Assembly (NCBI GenBank): GCA_031264145.1
Contig: JAISEK010000138.1
Span: 1-64,000 of the forward strand
Origin: Deltaproteobacteria bacterium
GTDB taxonomy: Bacteria > Desulfobacterota > Desulfarculia > Adiutricales > Adiutricaceae
Direction of reading: 5' to 3'
DNA length: 64,000 nucleotides
Positions 8,612 through 18,319 of the stretch are shown one piece after another (the stretch's first letter is position 1; each line of letters opens with the position of its first letter). The notes below the pieces were generated by a model that was not told the DNA's origin, searched no databases, and worked only from the letters and a program-made list of their open reading frames with translations. The position numbers were made by a program, and so were the translations under genes.

Positions 8612-10900
8612 TCACTTCTCGACCCAGACTGGGTTGGTCCACAGCAGATCCAGCTCATCGTCCCCGGTCAGGATCAAATGGAACCAGCCGGGCTCAAGGT
8701 CAACAGGGAACACCATGTCGCCCTCGTGCATGCCTTCCGGCCACTCCAGGACGCTCGCCGCCTGGCCGTTGCTGATCAAGGTAGCCTTCCTGACCCTCTT
8801 TACCGACTCCAGCTTGAGCCTCACCTCGCCAGTCGCCTTGGCGACGGCCCCGAACTCGAAGCCGTCGGGGTAGACGAAGGGGCCCATGGTTACGTAGGTG
8901 TTCCCGTCCAATATGGCCTTGATGAAGGCGTCGATGTCCAGCTCGCCAGGGGAGTGGACGGCCAATCTGATCTCAGGCCAGGCGTCGGCCAAGGGATCGT
9001 GGAAGTCCGAACCGGCGCCCAGGTAGATCCGCCTGCCCTGGTCCCAGAACTCGTACATCTCTTTGAGGATCCTCTCGGTGTGCTCATAGATGTAGTAGCT
9101 GTTTAGCTCAACGAGATCGAAGCCGTTGGCCTTGCTGACGTCGACGTAGCCGCCAGGGATCTTCCCGGCGTCCCTTGAGTTCCAGTAGCCGTAGGTCTCA
9201 AAGGGATGGTTGACCTGGAAGATCTTGGCCCCGATCTTCTTGGAGTCAGCGAGGATCTCCTCCATGGTGGCGACGCCAGGGTTCACGGTCAGCTCGGCCC
9301 CGATCGGCTGGCCCAGAATGTTGAAATGGGCCCAGGAGGGTGAGATCTCTATCCCGGGAATGAACCCCATGCCCCGGAGGCCGGACTGTTCCGCGACCAC
9401 GCCCTGGCTGGCGACGCTGTCGTGGTCGCTTACCACCGACACGTCCAAGCCACGGGACGAATGCCAAAGGCTGACCAGCTCGGGGCTCGTGTTCCCGTCG
9501 AGGATGTTGGAGTGCTGGTGGAGGTCTACCGTGAGCCAGCCCTTGTCGGCTGGCGAGAACCTTCGGACGATCCCGACGGCCCGCTCGGTCGTCGCGCCCG
9601 AGGCCAGGCTGACCGCCAGGGAGGATGGCTCGCTGAGGAACCCCGCCCCGCTCCTGGCCTCCAGGACGTAGTCGCCCTGGGCCAGCTCGATCTCGGCCTG
9701 GCCACGCTTGGCCAGGTCCAAATCAGTGAAAAAAATCTTGCGGCCCAGGTACATTACCTCTGGCGAGTAGCCCTCGACGATGGCCAGCTGGGCGTCCATG
9801 GGGGCCTTGGTGGCCTGGTCCGTCACCTGGACCTTCAACACGGAGCTGGGGGAGACGTCGGAGAAGTCCGCGGCGACCTTCTCGCCGGCCACGGCCTTCA
9901 CCTTGACCGAGGAGCTTGGCCCGAACCCCGAGGCTACGGCGTAAAGCTCGTAGTCGCCCCCTGGGAGCTGGATCGTGTAGCGGCCCTTCTCCCCCGTGGC
10001 CCAGAAATACAGCTTAGAATCCTTCTTGACCACCACTACGGGCTTGTCCAACGCCTCGCCCGCGGCGGTCTTGACCAGTCCTTCCACCGTCGCCGGGGCC
10101 GTCCCATCGAGAGTCATCTCAAGGGCCACGACCGGGGCCAGATCGCCGCTGTCGAGGATCTGCAGAAAACCCTGGAACTCAAAGCTCTCACCTGGCTTGA
10201 GGGTCATTCTCTTGTGAAGATCCTTTCCCTCGTAGTTGATCACGTCGACGTAGGGCGCATGGAGGGCAGTAAGCCAGGTCTCATCGTAGTTGGCCACCCA
10301 GTCCGCGAAGGCACCGGTCGGCGGGACCATGCCCGTGGCGCCGTCCCCGGTGCCGCCCCCGGTGCCGACCATCGGCAGGAAGTAGCCGCCCAAGGGCCAC
10401 ATGCAGAAACCAGACGTTATCCCCGACACCTCTTTGTCGGTGGCGTTGGTGAAGGTGGTCTTGAGGAGGACCACGTCGTCTCCGTCCCTGACAGTTATGT
10501 AGCCCTCGATTAGCAGGCCGTTCCAGTCCCTTCCGGTCTTGACGACGACCTCCTGCGAGGTTTGGGAGACTATCTCCACGGTGGTCCCCTTGGGCATGAA
10601 CTCCGACCAGTTGTCGGGCAAGAAGTCCACCCAAGCCAGTCGGTCTGGGTCGATCTTCCCGTCACGGACGGGGGCGCCGTCCATGATCCCTCCCTGGGGC
10701 ATACCCCATGGGCCAGGTGTCTCCACGTTTATGCTGATGGCCAGCTTGCCGTTCTGGATGGTCAAATCCTTGTCCGAGGTCGCGGCTCCGCTGGGAATCG
10801 GCGTGGGGCCGAAGTCCACCTTGACCTCCGCCGAGGCCAAGGTGGCCAAAGAGACGAAAAAGGACAAAGCTATAGCCGCAATCAAGCCTTTTTTTGACAT
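8612..10900 (-). CDS. Secreted PHP-domain metallohydrolase (CehA/McbA-like)
   Basis: A 762-residue exported protein. A Sec signal peptide (basic start, hydrophobic core, LASA) covers residues 1-24. The N-terminal half is beta-rich, and two carboxypeptidase-regulatory-like stretches follow (around KGRYTIQLPGGDYELYA and AELAQGDYVLEA-type repeats). The C-terminal about 300 residues form a PHP phosphoesterase domain: VDLHQHSN, VSDHDSV, GIEISP, QVNHP and GAGSDFHDP supply the His/Asp metal ligands. The order matches the CehA/McbA-type metallohydrolases, but the substrate is unknown. The ATG has an AGGAGG site 5 nt upstream. It appears monocistronic, flanked by long spacers. Confidence 0.85.
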   Translation of the reverse strand: MSKKGLIAAIALSFFVSLATLASAEVKVDFGPTPIPSGAATSDKDLTIQNGKLAISINVETPGPWGMPQGGIMDGAPVRDGKIDPDRLAWVDFLPDNWSEFMPKGTTVEIVSQTSQEVVVKTGRDWNGLLIEGYITVRDGDDVVLLKTTFTNATDKEVSGITSGFCMWPLGGYFLPMVGTGGGTGDGATGMVPPTGAFADWVANYDETWLTALHAPYVDVINYEGKDLHKRMTLKPGESFEFQGFLQILDSGDLAPVVALEMTLDGTAPATVEGLVKTAAGEALDKPVVVVKKDSKLYFWATGEKGRYTIQLPGGDYELYAVASGFGPSSSVKVKAVAGEKVAADFSDVSPSSVLKVQVTDQATKAPMDAQLAIVEGYSPEVMYLGRKIFFTDLDLAKRGQAEIELAQGDYVLEARSGAGFLSEPSSLAVSLASGATTERAVGIVRRFSPADKGWLTVDLHQHSNILDGNTSPELVSLWHSSRGLDVSVVSDHDSVASQGVVAEQSGLRGMGFIPGIEISPSWAHFNILGQPIGAELTVNPGVATMEEILADSKKIGAKIFQVNHPFETYGYWNSRDAGKIPGGYVDVSKANGFDLVELNSYYIYEHTERILKEMYEFWDQGRRIYLGAGSDFHDPLADAWPEIRLAVHSPGELDIDAFIKAILDGNTYVTMGPFVYPDGFEFGAVAKATGEVRLKLESVKRVRKATLISNGQAASVLEWPEGMHEGDMVFPVDLEPGWFHLILTGDDELDLLWTNPVWVEK

Positions 10901-11754
10901 TTCTGCCTCCTATGACTGAGAAATTACTCCGTTCGGCGTTGTCGCCGGGCAGGATTGAGGAATCTCCCCGACGGGCGCCGTGGCCCACGGGCCAAGGTCC
11001 GAGGCCCATGGGGCCCCTAGTGGTCTCAGGCCCGGATAGGGACTGCGCGCCTTACGGGCCGAGAACGAAAAAACCTGGCCCCAAAATCGATTTGAGGACA
11101 GGCCAACGTGTGGGAGCCAGGGCCCAAGAAAAGGCCGCCATGCGTCGAGGATGGATTTCTAGCGCCACCGTTACCGCAGAGGGAGAGAATGTGCGCATGC
11201 AGCGAAATAGCCAACAATGCGCCAATTGATAATCTTATTGCCTTAAATGTGCCAATTGACAATCTCATTGCCTCAATAGCTCAAAAAGACACAAAATTGT
11301 CCATAAGATGGATCGGGCTCCAGTTGACCTGGCAAGAGCAGGTGCTTGGCATAAGGGGCCTTCTCGTCGGCAGCACTGCCAGAGACCGGGGCAAACACAA
11401 CGACCGAGCTTGAGCTTAACCATAATTATATAGCATATCTGTCAAACTCTTCTCTTCTTGCATTGCCACATGGCAGCAAGGGCCCACCCAAAAGACCGTC
11501 AGCCCTGCTTGGCCGGGCCGGCGGCTTTTCCGGAAGCCCACAAACCGACCGAGACTGTTGGCAACTACCATTTATATAACACGCATTATAGCTACGGTGG
11601 TATCATCTGACGAACAAAATTCTTGCAAGAAAAGAAACCAGGACGCCTCATGGTGGTCGGGCCATAGAAGCGAGAAGGCCATCGCCGGGAAATGGCCGCT
11701 CAGGGCAACGAGGACGTGGGGCACTGCATGAGAATGACGGGTGCCTGGGCCAGG
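10901..11754. other. Gene-free spacer with 30-nt tandem duplication
   Basis: No ORF here shows protein-like features. Two imperfect 30-nt copies (11221-11250 and 11251-11280, each starting GCCAATTGA) are in tandem, and 11400-11620 is AT-rich. This spacer separates the PHP gene start from the HDOD gene end (both minus). Confidence 0.4.
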
Positions 11755-12696
11755 CTACCTCAGGAGGGACGAGAGGTTCCCGCCCTCCTTTGGGGCCGGC
11801 TTGGTCCCGTTCAGGACCTGCGACCAGAGAGGCTCAACCTTGGATATCGAGGCGATGATGTTCTTGACCAGGGCCTGGAGCCTCTCGACCTTGAGGCCCA
11901 GCGTCTCCAGGGTCCTGGGCAGATCTATGCTCAGGCTCTCCAGCTCGAGCCCGAAGCCGGCCCGGTGGGCCAGGTTGTCGGCCAGGGTTATGACCGTGAC
12001 GATCTTGGGGAAGGCCGGGGCCAGGTGGGGGAAGTGGTGGAAAAGGATGCTCTCCTGGAAGACCTGCGGCAGGCCCCAGTTGTGGGCCAGGTTGTAGCCG
12101 ATGGCCTCATGGCGGAGGCTAAGGGTGGTCTCGGCCTCGACCAGTTCCCGGCCGGAGTTTAAGAGATCCAGGAGCTGCTGGAAGTGGATCGGGAACTTGG
12201 AGACCAGGATGATCACGCCCAGGTCGTGCAGCAGGCCCCCGATCATGCACTCGCCTGGATCGCCGGCCTTGGTGGCCAGGGCCAGCTCTCTGGCGATCCA
12301 GGAAACGGCCAGGCAGTGGAGCCACAGGGACCGGCCGTCGAAGCCGAGGGGCACCTTCTTCAGATCGAAGGTCTCGGTCAGGCCGATGCCCAGGGCGATG
12401 ATCTCCAGCTCCTTGAAGCCGATGATGGTGATTGCCCTGTCGATGGTGGAGACGGGATCCCTGACTGAGTAGATCGCGGAATTGGAGAGGCTGATCACCT
12501 TGGCCGCCAGCCCGGGGTCCTGCTCCAGGACCCCCTGCAGCTCCCTGGAGCTGGTGTTCTCGCTCATCAGTAGGCTCAGGAGCCGGAAGGTGGTCGGGGG
12601 CAAGCTGACCAGCCGCCCTATGTCCGTCAGGCGGCTCTGCACCTGGAGGTCAATGGGCAAATCGGGACGCGCTGGTCTATTGTTGCCGGTTTCCAT
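11755..12696 (-). CDS. HDOD-domain signalling protein
   Basis: The 313-residue product is dominated by an HDOD domain (residues about 25-230), a degenerate HD-type fold found in signalling and motility regulators. Recognisable blocks are [49 protein letters not shown] and [12 protein letters not shown]. The His-Asp of GLLHDLG is kept, but most HDOD proteins are not active phosphohydrolases. The frame is open to a TTG at 12792 that abuts the rho stop; the ATG at 12694-12696 is chosen because similarity begins soon after, though its ribosome site is weak. It follows rho on the same strand and may be co-transcribed with it. Confidence 0.85.
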   Translation of the reverse strand: METGNNRPARPDLPIDLQVQSRLTDIGRLVSLPPTTFRLLSLLMSENTSSRELQGVLEQDPGLAAKVISLSNSAIYSVRDPVSTIDRAITIIGFKELEIIALGIGLTETFDLKKVPLGFDGRSLWLHCLAVSWIARELALATKAGDPGECMIGGLLHDLGVIILVSKFPIHFQQLLDLLNSGRELVEAETTLSLRHEAIGYNLAHNWGLPQVFQESILFHHFPHLAPAFPKIVTVITLADNLAHRAGFGLELESLSIDLPRTLETLGLKVERLQALVKNIIASISKVEPLWSQVLNGTKPAPKEGGNLSSLLR

Positions 12697-12792
12697 GGCG
12701 TTCTGGCCTGGGGCGAGACCTTTTGGATCGCCCTCCTGGGGCTGTGGCCTTGGCGGATGGGCCAAGGTCGCAGCCACCCCCGAAAAAAACAA

Positions 12793-14055
12793 TCATGAAC
12801 TCATCGAGTCAAGAAACTCCTGGTTGGACTTGCTGCCCCGCATCTTGTCCAGGAGGAACTCCATGCTGTCGACCGGGTTCAGGGGGCTCAGGAGCTTTCT
12901 GAGGATCCAGATCCTGTTGAGCTCCTTGTCGCTCAAAAGGAGATCCTCCTTGCGGGTGCCGCTGCGGTTGATGTCCATGGCCGGGAAGACGCGCTTGTCG
13001 CTCAGCTTGCGGTCAAGATGGATCTCCATGTTGCCCGTGCCCTTGAATTCCTCAAAGATGACCTCGTCCATGCGGCTGCCGGTGTCTATGAGGGCCGTGG
13101 CGATGATGGTGAGGGAGCCGCCCTCCTCGACGTTTCTGGCGGCCCCGAAAAAGCGTTTGGGCCGGTGCAGGGCGTTGGAATCGACGCCGCCGGAGAGGAT
13201 CTTGCCCGAGGGCGGGACCACCGTGTTGTAGGCCCGGGAAAGCCTGGTGATGGAGTCCAGGAGAATGACGACGTCCCTCTTGTGCTCGACCAGCCTCTTG
13301 GCCTTCTCGATGACCATGTCGGCCACCTGGACGTGCCTGGTGGCCGGCTCGTCGAAGGTGGAGCTGATGACCTCCCCGGTGACCGACCTCTGCATGTCGG
13401 TCACCTCCTCCGGCCGCTCGTCAATCAGCAGCATTATGAGGGCCACGTCCGGGTGGTTGCGGGTAATGCTGTTGGCGATGTTCTGCAAAAGGATGGTCTT
13501 GCCGGTGCGGGGCGGGGAGACGATGAGGCCCCTCTGGCCCTTGCCTATGGGCGTCATCATGTCCATGATGCGCATGGAGAAGTTCTTGGTGTCCGTCTCC
13601 AGGCGGATCCGCTCGTCGGGATAGAGGGGCGTGAGGTTGTCGAAGAGAATCTTGTCCCTGGTGACCTCCTCGGGGTCCTCGAAGTTGCATTGCTCGACCT
13701 TCAGGAGGGCATAGTAGCGCTCGCTCTCCTTGGGCGGACGGATCTGGCCAGAAACGGTGTCCCCGGTCCTGAGGTTGAAGCGGCGGATCTGGCTGGGTGA
13801 GACGTAGATGTCGTCTGGGCCGGGCAGATAATTGGACTCCGGGGCCCTCAGGAAACCAAAGCCGTCCGGCAGGGTCTCCAGGACGCCCCCCCCGAATATC
13901 ATGCCGTTGTGCTCGGTCTGGGCCTGCAGGAGAGAGAAGATCAGCTCCTGCTTCCTGAGGCCGGTGGCGTTTTCAATCTTGAACTCTTTGGCCATGGCCG
14001 TGAGATCGGAAATCTTCATCTGTTTTAATTCTGACAGATCCATCTTTTCAGTCAT
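12793..14055 (-). CDS. rho: Transcription termination factor Rho
   Basis: Rho is the hexameric RNA-dependent ATPase that ends untranslated transcripts. The 420-residue product matches the usual length. An N-terminal helical domain ([12 protein letters not shown]) precedes the cold-shock-like RNA-binding fold ([30 protein letters not shown]). The RecA-like core has Walker [21 protein letters not shown], Walker [11 protein letters not shown] and the Q/R-loop [10 protein letters not shown]. The ATG at 14053-14055 gives a normal N-terminus; the 72-codon upstream extension is AT-rich and not family-like. The leader is long and AT-rich, which would suit the autoregulation known for rho in other bacteria, but no specific element was identified. 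Confidence 0.98.
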   Translation of the reverse strand: MTEKMDLSELKQMKISDLTAMAKEFKIENATGLRKQELIFSLLQAQTEHNGMIFGGGVLETLPDGFGFLRAPESNYLPGPDDIYVSPSQIRRFNLRTGDTVSGQIRPPKESERYYALLKVEQCNFEDPEEVTRDKILFDNLTPLYPDERIRLETDTKNFSMRIMDMMTPIGKGQRGLIVSPPRTGKTILLQNIANSITRNHPDVALIMLLIDERPEEVTDMQRSVTGEVISSTFDEPATRHVQVADMVIEKAKRLVEHKRDVVILLDSITRLSRAYNTVVPPSGKILSGGVDSNALHRPKRFFGAARNVEEGGSLTIIATALIDTGSRMDEVIFEEFKGTGNMEIHLDRKLSDKRVFPAMDINRSGTRKEDLLLSDKELNRIWILRKLLSPLNPVDSMEFLLDKMRGSKSNQEFLDSMSS

Positions 14056-15163
14056 AAATACACTCGAAAAAACTGGCTGAGCTAAATCAGCTGCGTTTTG
14101 CCGGAATATTCCAGCTTTTATACTAAAATTAGCGAATCTCAAAAGAGATTGCTTATCAAAATCCCAAAAAGGGAAGTAATTTAGTTTGAAATTAACTAGT
14201 CTTTTAAATTGGACCAGAATCAAGAAGTTGGGGCAACAGAGGGAATTAACGATTACGAGAGGAAATGCCAAGATTCTAATAAGATATTAATGCCATACAT
14301 TAACCAACATTCAATAATTTAAACTTACCCATACAGATAAAAAACAGATTTCCAAGCCTTTGATTTATATAACCTAAAAATTAAACTTGTAATACAATAT
14401 TCAATAAAAACGGTTTACTTTTTATTCATTAAATACCATAAAAATTTAATATGCACATAATATTACAAGCAAAACTACTGCTTTGTGGCTTATAGCCTTA
14501 GGCTAGGCCGAGACGATTTTTCAGAGAAATGGAGGAATAGACACCAACTCGGGCGCGATGCGGGTTTTGAACAGGCTTGGGATATTATTTAATCTTGTCG
14601 AAACGACTTGGATTGAAGCTCGGTGAAATCAAGGAAAACATGTCAGCGTCTCAATCAAGGGCAAGAAAACCATCCTACCCTCAAGGGAGGGTCGAAAAAA
14701 GATGGCTATGCTTGGGAGGGCAGGACAATGGTACAAGAGGCCGCTAAAAATGTCAAGCCAGGGAACAAGGGAACAAGGGCCGAGGACGCCCAGGTCACCC
14801 AGGAAAGGCCAAGAAGGGGGCCGCGGGCCCAGGAAAAGACCACAACGGGCCACGGGGAGAACCGGGGAAGCCGGCCGGCCCCGAGGGATGAAAAACCCAC
14901 TCGGAATCCGACGTCAGGGCCGGGCAGTGGTCAGAAAGAGCCAAACCCCGGCCAAGCGAAACAAGGGTTTTGCGTGAATTGTGTATATAATATTTTGTCC
15001 AGGATGTCAAATTATTTTTGGCTCCGGGGACAAATTTCTGTTCGTCGCCCACAGGCCATAGCCCAAAGCCGGATTTCCGGGCCAAGGCGCGCCCATTGGC
15101 CTCCTTTTTGACGAAAATGAACGACGCGTCGGCCCAAAAGAGGCCCGCTCCTTCCTCCCCGCA
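14056..15163. other. Long gene-free spacer, AT-rich rho leader
   Basis: 14056-14500 is strongly AT-rich compared with the flanking genes and is the 5' side of rho. 14620-15160 is mixed; one 162-codon frame on the plus strand (14623-15111) is Gly/Arg/Pro-rich with no recognisable domain and is treated as non-coding. Confidence 0.45.
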
Positions 15164-16642
15164 TCACCCCAGGCCGCCCAAGTCCAGGATCCTGGTGGCC
15201 ACCCGTCCCAGAAAGGCCAGGTCGTGCTCGACGACTATCAGGCTGGGCCCCGATTCCAGGACCAGATCCTCAATTTGGGACCGGCAGTGTAGATCCAGGA
15301 AATCCAGGGGCTCGTCCCATATGTACAGGTGGGCCTCCCTGGCCAGGCTCAGGGCCAGCCAGACCTTTCGCGCCTGCCCCTGGCTCAGGTCCTCCAGCCT
15401 GGAGGAAAGGGACTCGCGGCCAAGGCCCAGGTAGTGGAGCATGGTCCTTACCCTGGAGACGTCGAGGCCCATACCCTGGCAAAGCCCGGCGATGGAGCCC
15501 GTCCCCAGGGCGGCCCTCTGGGGGACGTAGGAGACGGAAAGCCCCGCGGCCAGGCGAAGGTTCCCGGAGAGGAGCCTCCCGCCGGCCCCGGCCAGAAACT
15601 CCATTAGGAGCGTCTTCCCCGAGCCGTTGGCCCCCCTGACGGCCAGGCGCTCCCCGGCCTCGAGGACCAGGTCCAGGCCCTCCAGGACCGCCCTCCCATC
15701 GTATCCCAGGCACAGGCCCCGGCCCTCGACCAGCGTCCTGGAGCGATGGGCCAGGGGGGACATGGACAGGGCCAGGTTCATCTCGGCCGTGAACCTCATG
15801 GCCCCCTTGGCGTCGGCGGCCCTTTGGCGCCTGTCGGCTATGGCCTTGGCCCTCTTGGCCGCCTTTGCAGCCTTGTGGCCTATGAAGCCCCGGTCGACGG
15901 GGCCCTGGCCGTACTTGCCCCTTTCCGTCTTCCCGGCCCAGGCCGTGGCCCTCCCGGCCGCCTCGGACAGCCTGACCATCTCCCCGGAGAGTCTCCTTGA
16001 AAGCTCCTCCTCGGTCTTGGCCCTGCGCGCCCGCTCCTCCCAGAAGGAACCAAAGGAGCCCTTGTGGAGTTCCGGGCCCTGGCGGCCGAAGGACAATATG
16101 TGGTCGGTGGCGGTCTCAAGGAGAAGGCGGTCGTGGGAGACCAGGATGAAGCCGCCCTTCCCGGCCAGATAGGCGGCCACCTTTTCCCGGCCAGCCGCGT
16201 CCAGGCCCCCGGTGGGCTCGTCAATCAGCGGAAAGACCCCATCCAGGGCGAAGAGGGCCGCGAGCCTGAGCTTGGTCCGCTCACCGGGGCTCAGGGTCCC
16301 GGCCGGCCGGGCCAGGGTCTCGGGGGCCAGGCCGACCAGGCCCGCCTCCTCCTCCAGGCGCCAGGGCCGGAGGCCCGGGAAGAGCCCCATGAGCTGGCCT
16401 GGGCCGGCCGCCCCCGGATCGGGCAGGCCGAACGGAAAATAGACCATGGTGGCCTTTGAGGAAATAGTGCCCGAGAAGGGCAAATCGCCGGCCAAGATTC
16501 TCAGAAGGGTGGTCTTGCCGCTCCCGTTGCGGCCGACCAGGCCGAGGCGCCAGTCGGTGGAGAGGCCCAGGCAGAGATCCTTTATCAGTTCCGGGCCGCC
16601 CCCGTAGGCAAAGCCCAGCTTGTCAATCACGATGGAAGTCAT
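15164..16642 (-). CDS. ABC-F ATPase, Lsa/Vga-like ribosome-protection type
   Basis: A 492-residue protein with two ABC ATPase domains and no membrane segment, the ABC-F layout. Domain 1 has Walker A GRNGSGKT (residues 37-44), signature LSPGERTKLR and Walker B LIDEPTGGLD; domain 2 has GANGSGKT (337-344), LSQGQARK and IWDEPLDFLD. The interdomain linker contains DRGFIGHKAAKAAKRAK, a block typical of Lsa-type ABC-F proteins that bind the ribosomal E site and displace antibiotics. Whether this copy confers resistance or is a housekeeping ABC-F cannot be read from sequence. The ATG at 16640-16642 has a GGGGAA site; 16654 is an alternative. It stands alone between long spacers. Confidence 0.88.
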   Translation of the reverse strand: MTSIVIDKLGFAYGGGPELIKDLCLGLSTDWRLGLVGRNGSGKTTLLRILAGDLPFSGTISSKATMVYFPFGLPDPGAAGPGQLMGLFPGLRPWRLEEEAGLVGLAPETLARPAGTLSPGERTKLRLAALFALDGVFPLIDEPTGGLDAAGREKVAAYLAGKGGFILVSHDRLLLETATDHILSFGRQGPELHKGSFGSFWEERARRAKTEEELSRRLSGEMVRLSEAAGRATAWAGKTERGKYGQGPVDRGFIGHKAAKAAKRAKAIADRRQRAADAKGAMRFTAEMNLALSMSPLAHRSRTLVEGRGLCLGYDGRAVLEGLDLVLEAGERLAVRGANGSGKTLLMEFLAGAGGRLLSGNLRLAAGLSVSYVPQRAALGTGSIAGLCQGMGLDVSRVRTMLHYLGLGRESLSSRLEDLSQGQARKVWLALSLAREAHLYIWDEPLDFLDLHCRSQIEDLVLESGPSLIVVEHDLAFLGRVATRILDLGGLG

Positions 16643-17498
16643 CCGTTTCCCCATGCGCCATGTGCCAGCCTGGGCCCAGCTGGACGGCGGACAAACCGAC
16701 GCGCGGGCTCAGGGTAGGCTCGTTTTCCGGAAATGGAAAGAAGGGCGGCTAATGGCAGCCAGTATGGGGAGTCAGTTCTTCACTTCGATGGTTCTGCGGT
16801 TAGGATGGATGGGGCAGGGAAAGGGCATGGCCCCCAAAAAAGGGCCCGGTCTTTCGGCCTTGCTGGCATTGTAGGCCAAACCATGGGAAAAAACAACAAA
16901 ATTCGGACGGATGCCGGGAAACCTGGTCTAGGGGCGGCGACCGGCCTCCCCCCGCCAGGGAACATTGGCCGGGGGCCGAAATCCCGATGGCCGTCCTGCC
17001 ACCGCGGAACGAACCGGGAACCCGCTGTGGAGTGGCCGCATCCAGGGAACGACCGGCGACCCCGAGATACAAGACTCTCGGCTAACAGCGCCCACCTGTC
17101 ATGGTTTGGGGATAGTGGACGACATGGTATCGCCATTTTTCTCTCCCCGAAACCCATCCCGGCCCAATCATTTCAGCGCACGGCGTCGGTTACGCTTCGG
17201 CATTGGACTTTTTGATCTGCTGGCCTAGAAATACTGGGCACCCTCTCGCTTTTTGTGGGGCAATCTTTGACCCATTTCCGGAATTGGCCCAAGACGCTCT
17301 CGACATACCGGACGTGGCCGGACGTTTTGCTGGGGGAGCTGCTTGGAGCCGGGAAGGGCGGACAAGCAGTGGGCACACGTGGTTTTTTTGGCCACAGCCC
17401 GCACTCGTCCATGGCCTTGCGGGGCACAGTAGATTTTGGCCATGCCCTAAATGGGCCAATGGGTTGCCTATTCCACTTTGAAGCGTCAAAAATAATTA
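16643..17498. other. Gene-free spacer
   Basis: About 850 bp with no supported gene. Short frames exist on both strands but none has a ribosome site with recognisable protein features. It would contain the ABC-F promoter (minus strand). Confidence 0.35.
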
Positions 17499-17526
17499 TT
17501 GACACTGGATCTGGAAAGGATATAGT
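17499..17526 (+). promoter_or_regulatory. Orphan sigma-70-type promoter
   Basis: TTGACA (17499-17504), a 16-bp spacer and TATAGT (17521-17526) form a near-consensus promoter pointing right. No coding gene follows until 18320, and a strong terminator lies at 17771-17812. Confidence 0.5.
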
Positions 17527-17532
17527 ATGCGC

Positions 17533-17812
17533 ATAGTCTGGATTTCGTCCCAGTTTAACGGAAAGGCCCCGGCCCAAACGCCTTTTCCCATTGGGCTCCA
17601 TTGATGCCTTCCTTGGACGTATTTCCGCCTTCTAGATTGGCCAGAATTTGAACAACTATATACAGACATGTTCATCCAACGCTTTCTTAAACATTCCAAA
17701 CTACTTTTTTAAATAGAATTCTGGCCTAATTCGAGAATATTCGGACATAAATATATAAAATTAACCATGAAGGTTGCACGATATACAATATGTATATCGT
17801 GCAACCTTTTTT
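17533..17812 (+). ncRNA. Candidate structured small RNA
   Basis: A good promoter (17499-17526) and a perfect hairpin plus T run (17770-17812) enclose about 280 nt without an ORF. Inside, GGCCAGAATT (17639-17648) can pair with AATTCTGGCC (17717-17726), giving a long-range stem. No known RNA family was recognised. The call rests only on the paired signals. Confidence 0.35.
17770..17812 (+). terminator. Strong hairpin terminator
   Basis: An 18-bp perfect stem (17770-17787 with 17791-17808; core GGTTGCACGATATACA) with a 3-nt loop is followed by a T run. No coding gene lies upstream on this strand. Confidence 0.75.
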
Positions 17813-18037
17813 ATTTATATTTTGATTATATTATACAATCATTTTATATATAATTATAAATATTTAATATATAATAAGATAATTTATTTATTTATGTAAT
17901 TATAAATACTGTTGATCTAAGCCTTTGATAGAACAAAATCCGTTCCGGAGGATTGAAGATCAATGCCGCTCTCCCTGGCACTATGTAGTTTTAGCCATAT
18001 TTCCATCGTGTCCATCACGGACCACGGGAAAGACGGC

Positions 18038-18082
18038 AAGGCCCAACGCCAAGGGATGCTAGCTTTGTGTTGGGCCTTTTTC
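18038..18082 (+). terminator. Terminator-like hairpin in the TonB-receptor leader
   Basis: AAGGCCCAAC (18038-18047) pairs with GTTGGGCCTT (18069-18078), followed by further T residues. It lies about 240 bp before the receptor start codon, so it may isolate that gene from upstream transcription or act as an attenuator. No upstream riboswitch was recognised. Confidence 0.55.
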
Positions 18083-18319
18083 CGTGCTTCTCCTGGCCCA
18101 TGGATGGGCATTGAGCCAGAAGCCCAAGGGACCCGCGAACCATCAAGAGATGACCGTACCGTCTTGACCGGAGAAGAAAAGGACCCAAACGCCTTGGGAC
18201 AATATCCCTGAACGGCCGTGAACGCGTACCAAATCAGACAAGGACACGGTCGACTGCCAAACATCCGGGTCTGGCTGGCACCAGACAGATCAAACCCATG
18301 CCAACTCGAGGAGAAACCA

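Noticed and set aside
14623-15111. 162-codon plus-strand ORF
   Set aside because: Low-complexity Gly/Arg/Pro/Lys composition, no ribosome site, no recognised family.
17930-18319. Cobalamin riboswitch upstream of the TonB receptor
   Set aside because: The leader was searched for the B12 box and the CACTG/GGGAAG elements; only a terminator-like hairpin was found.
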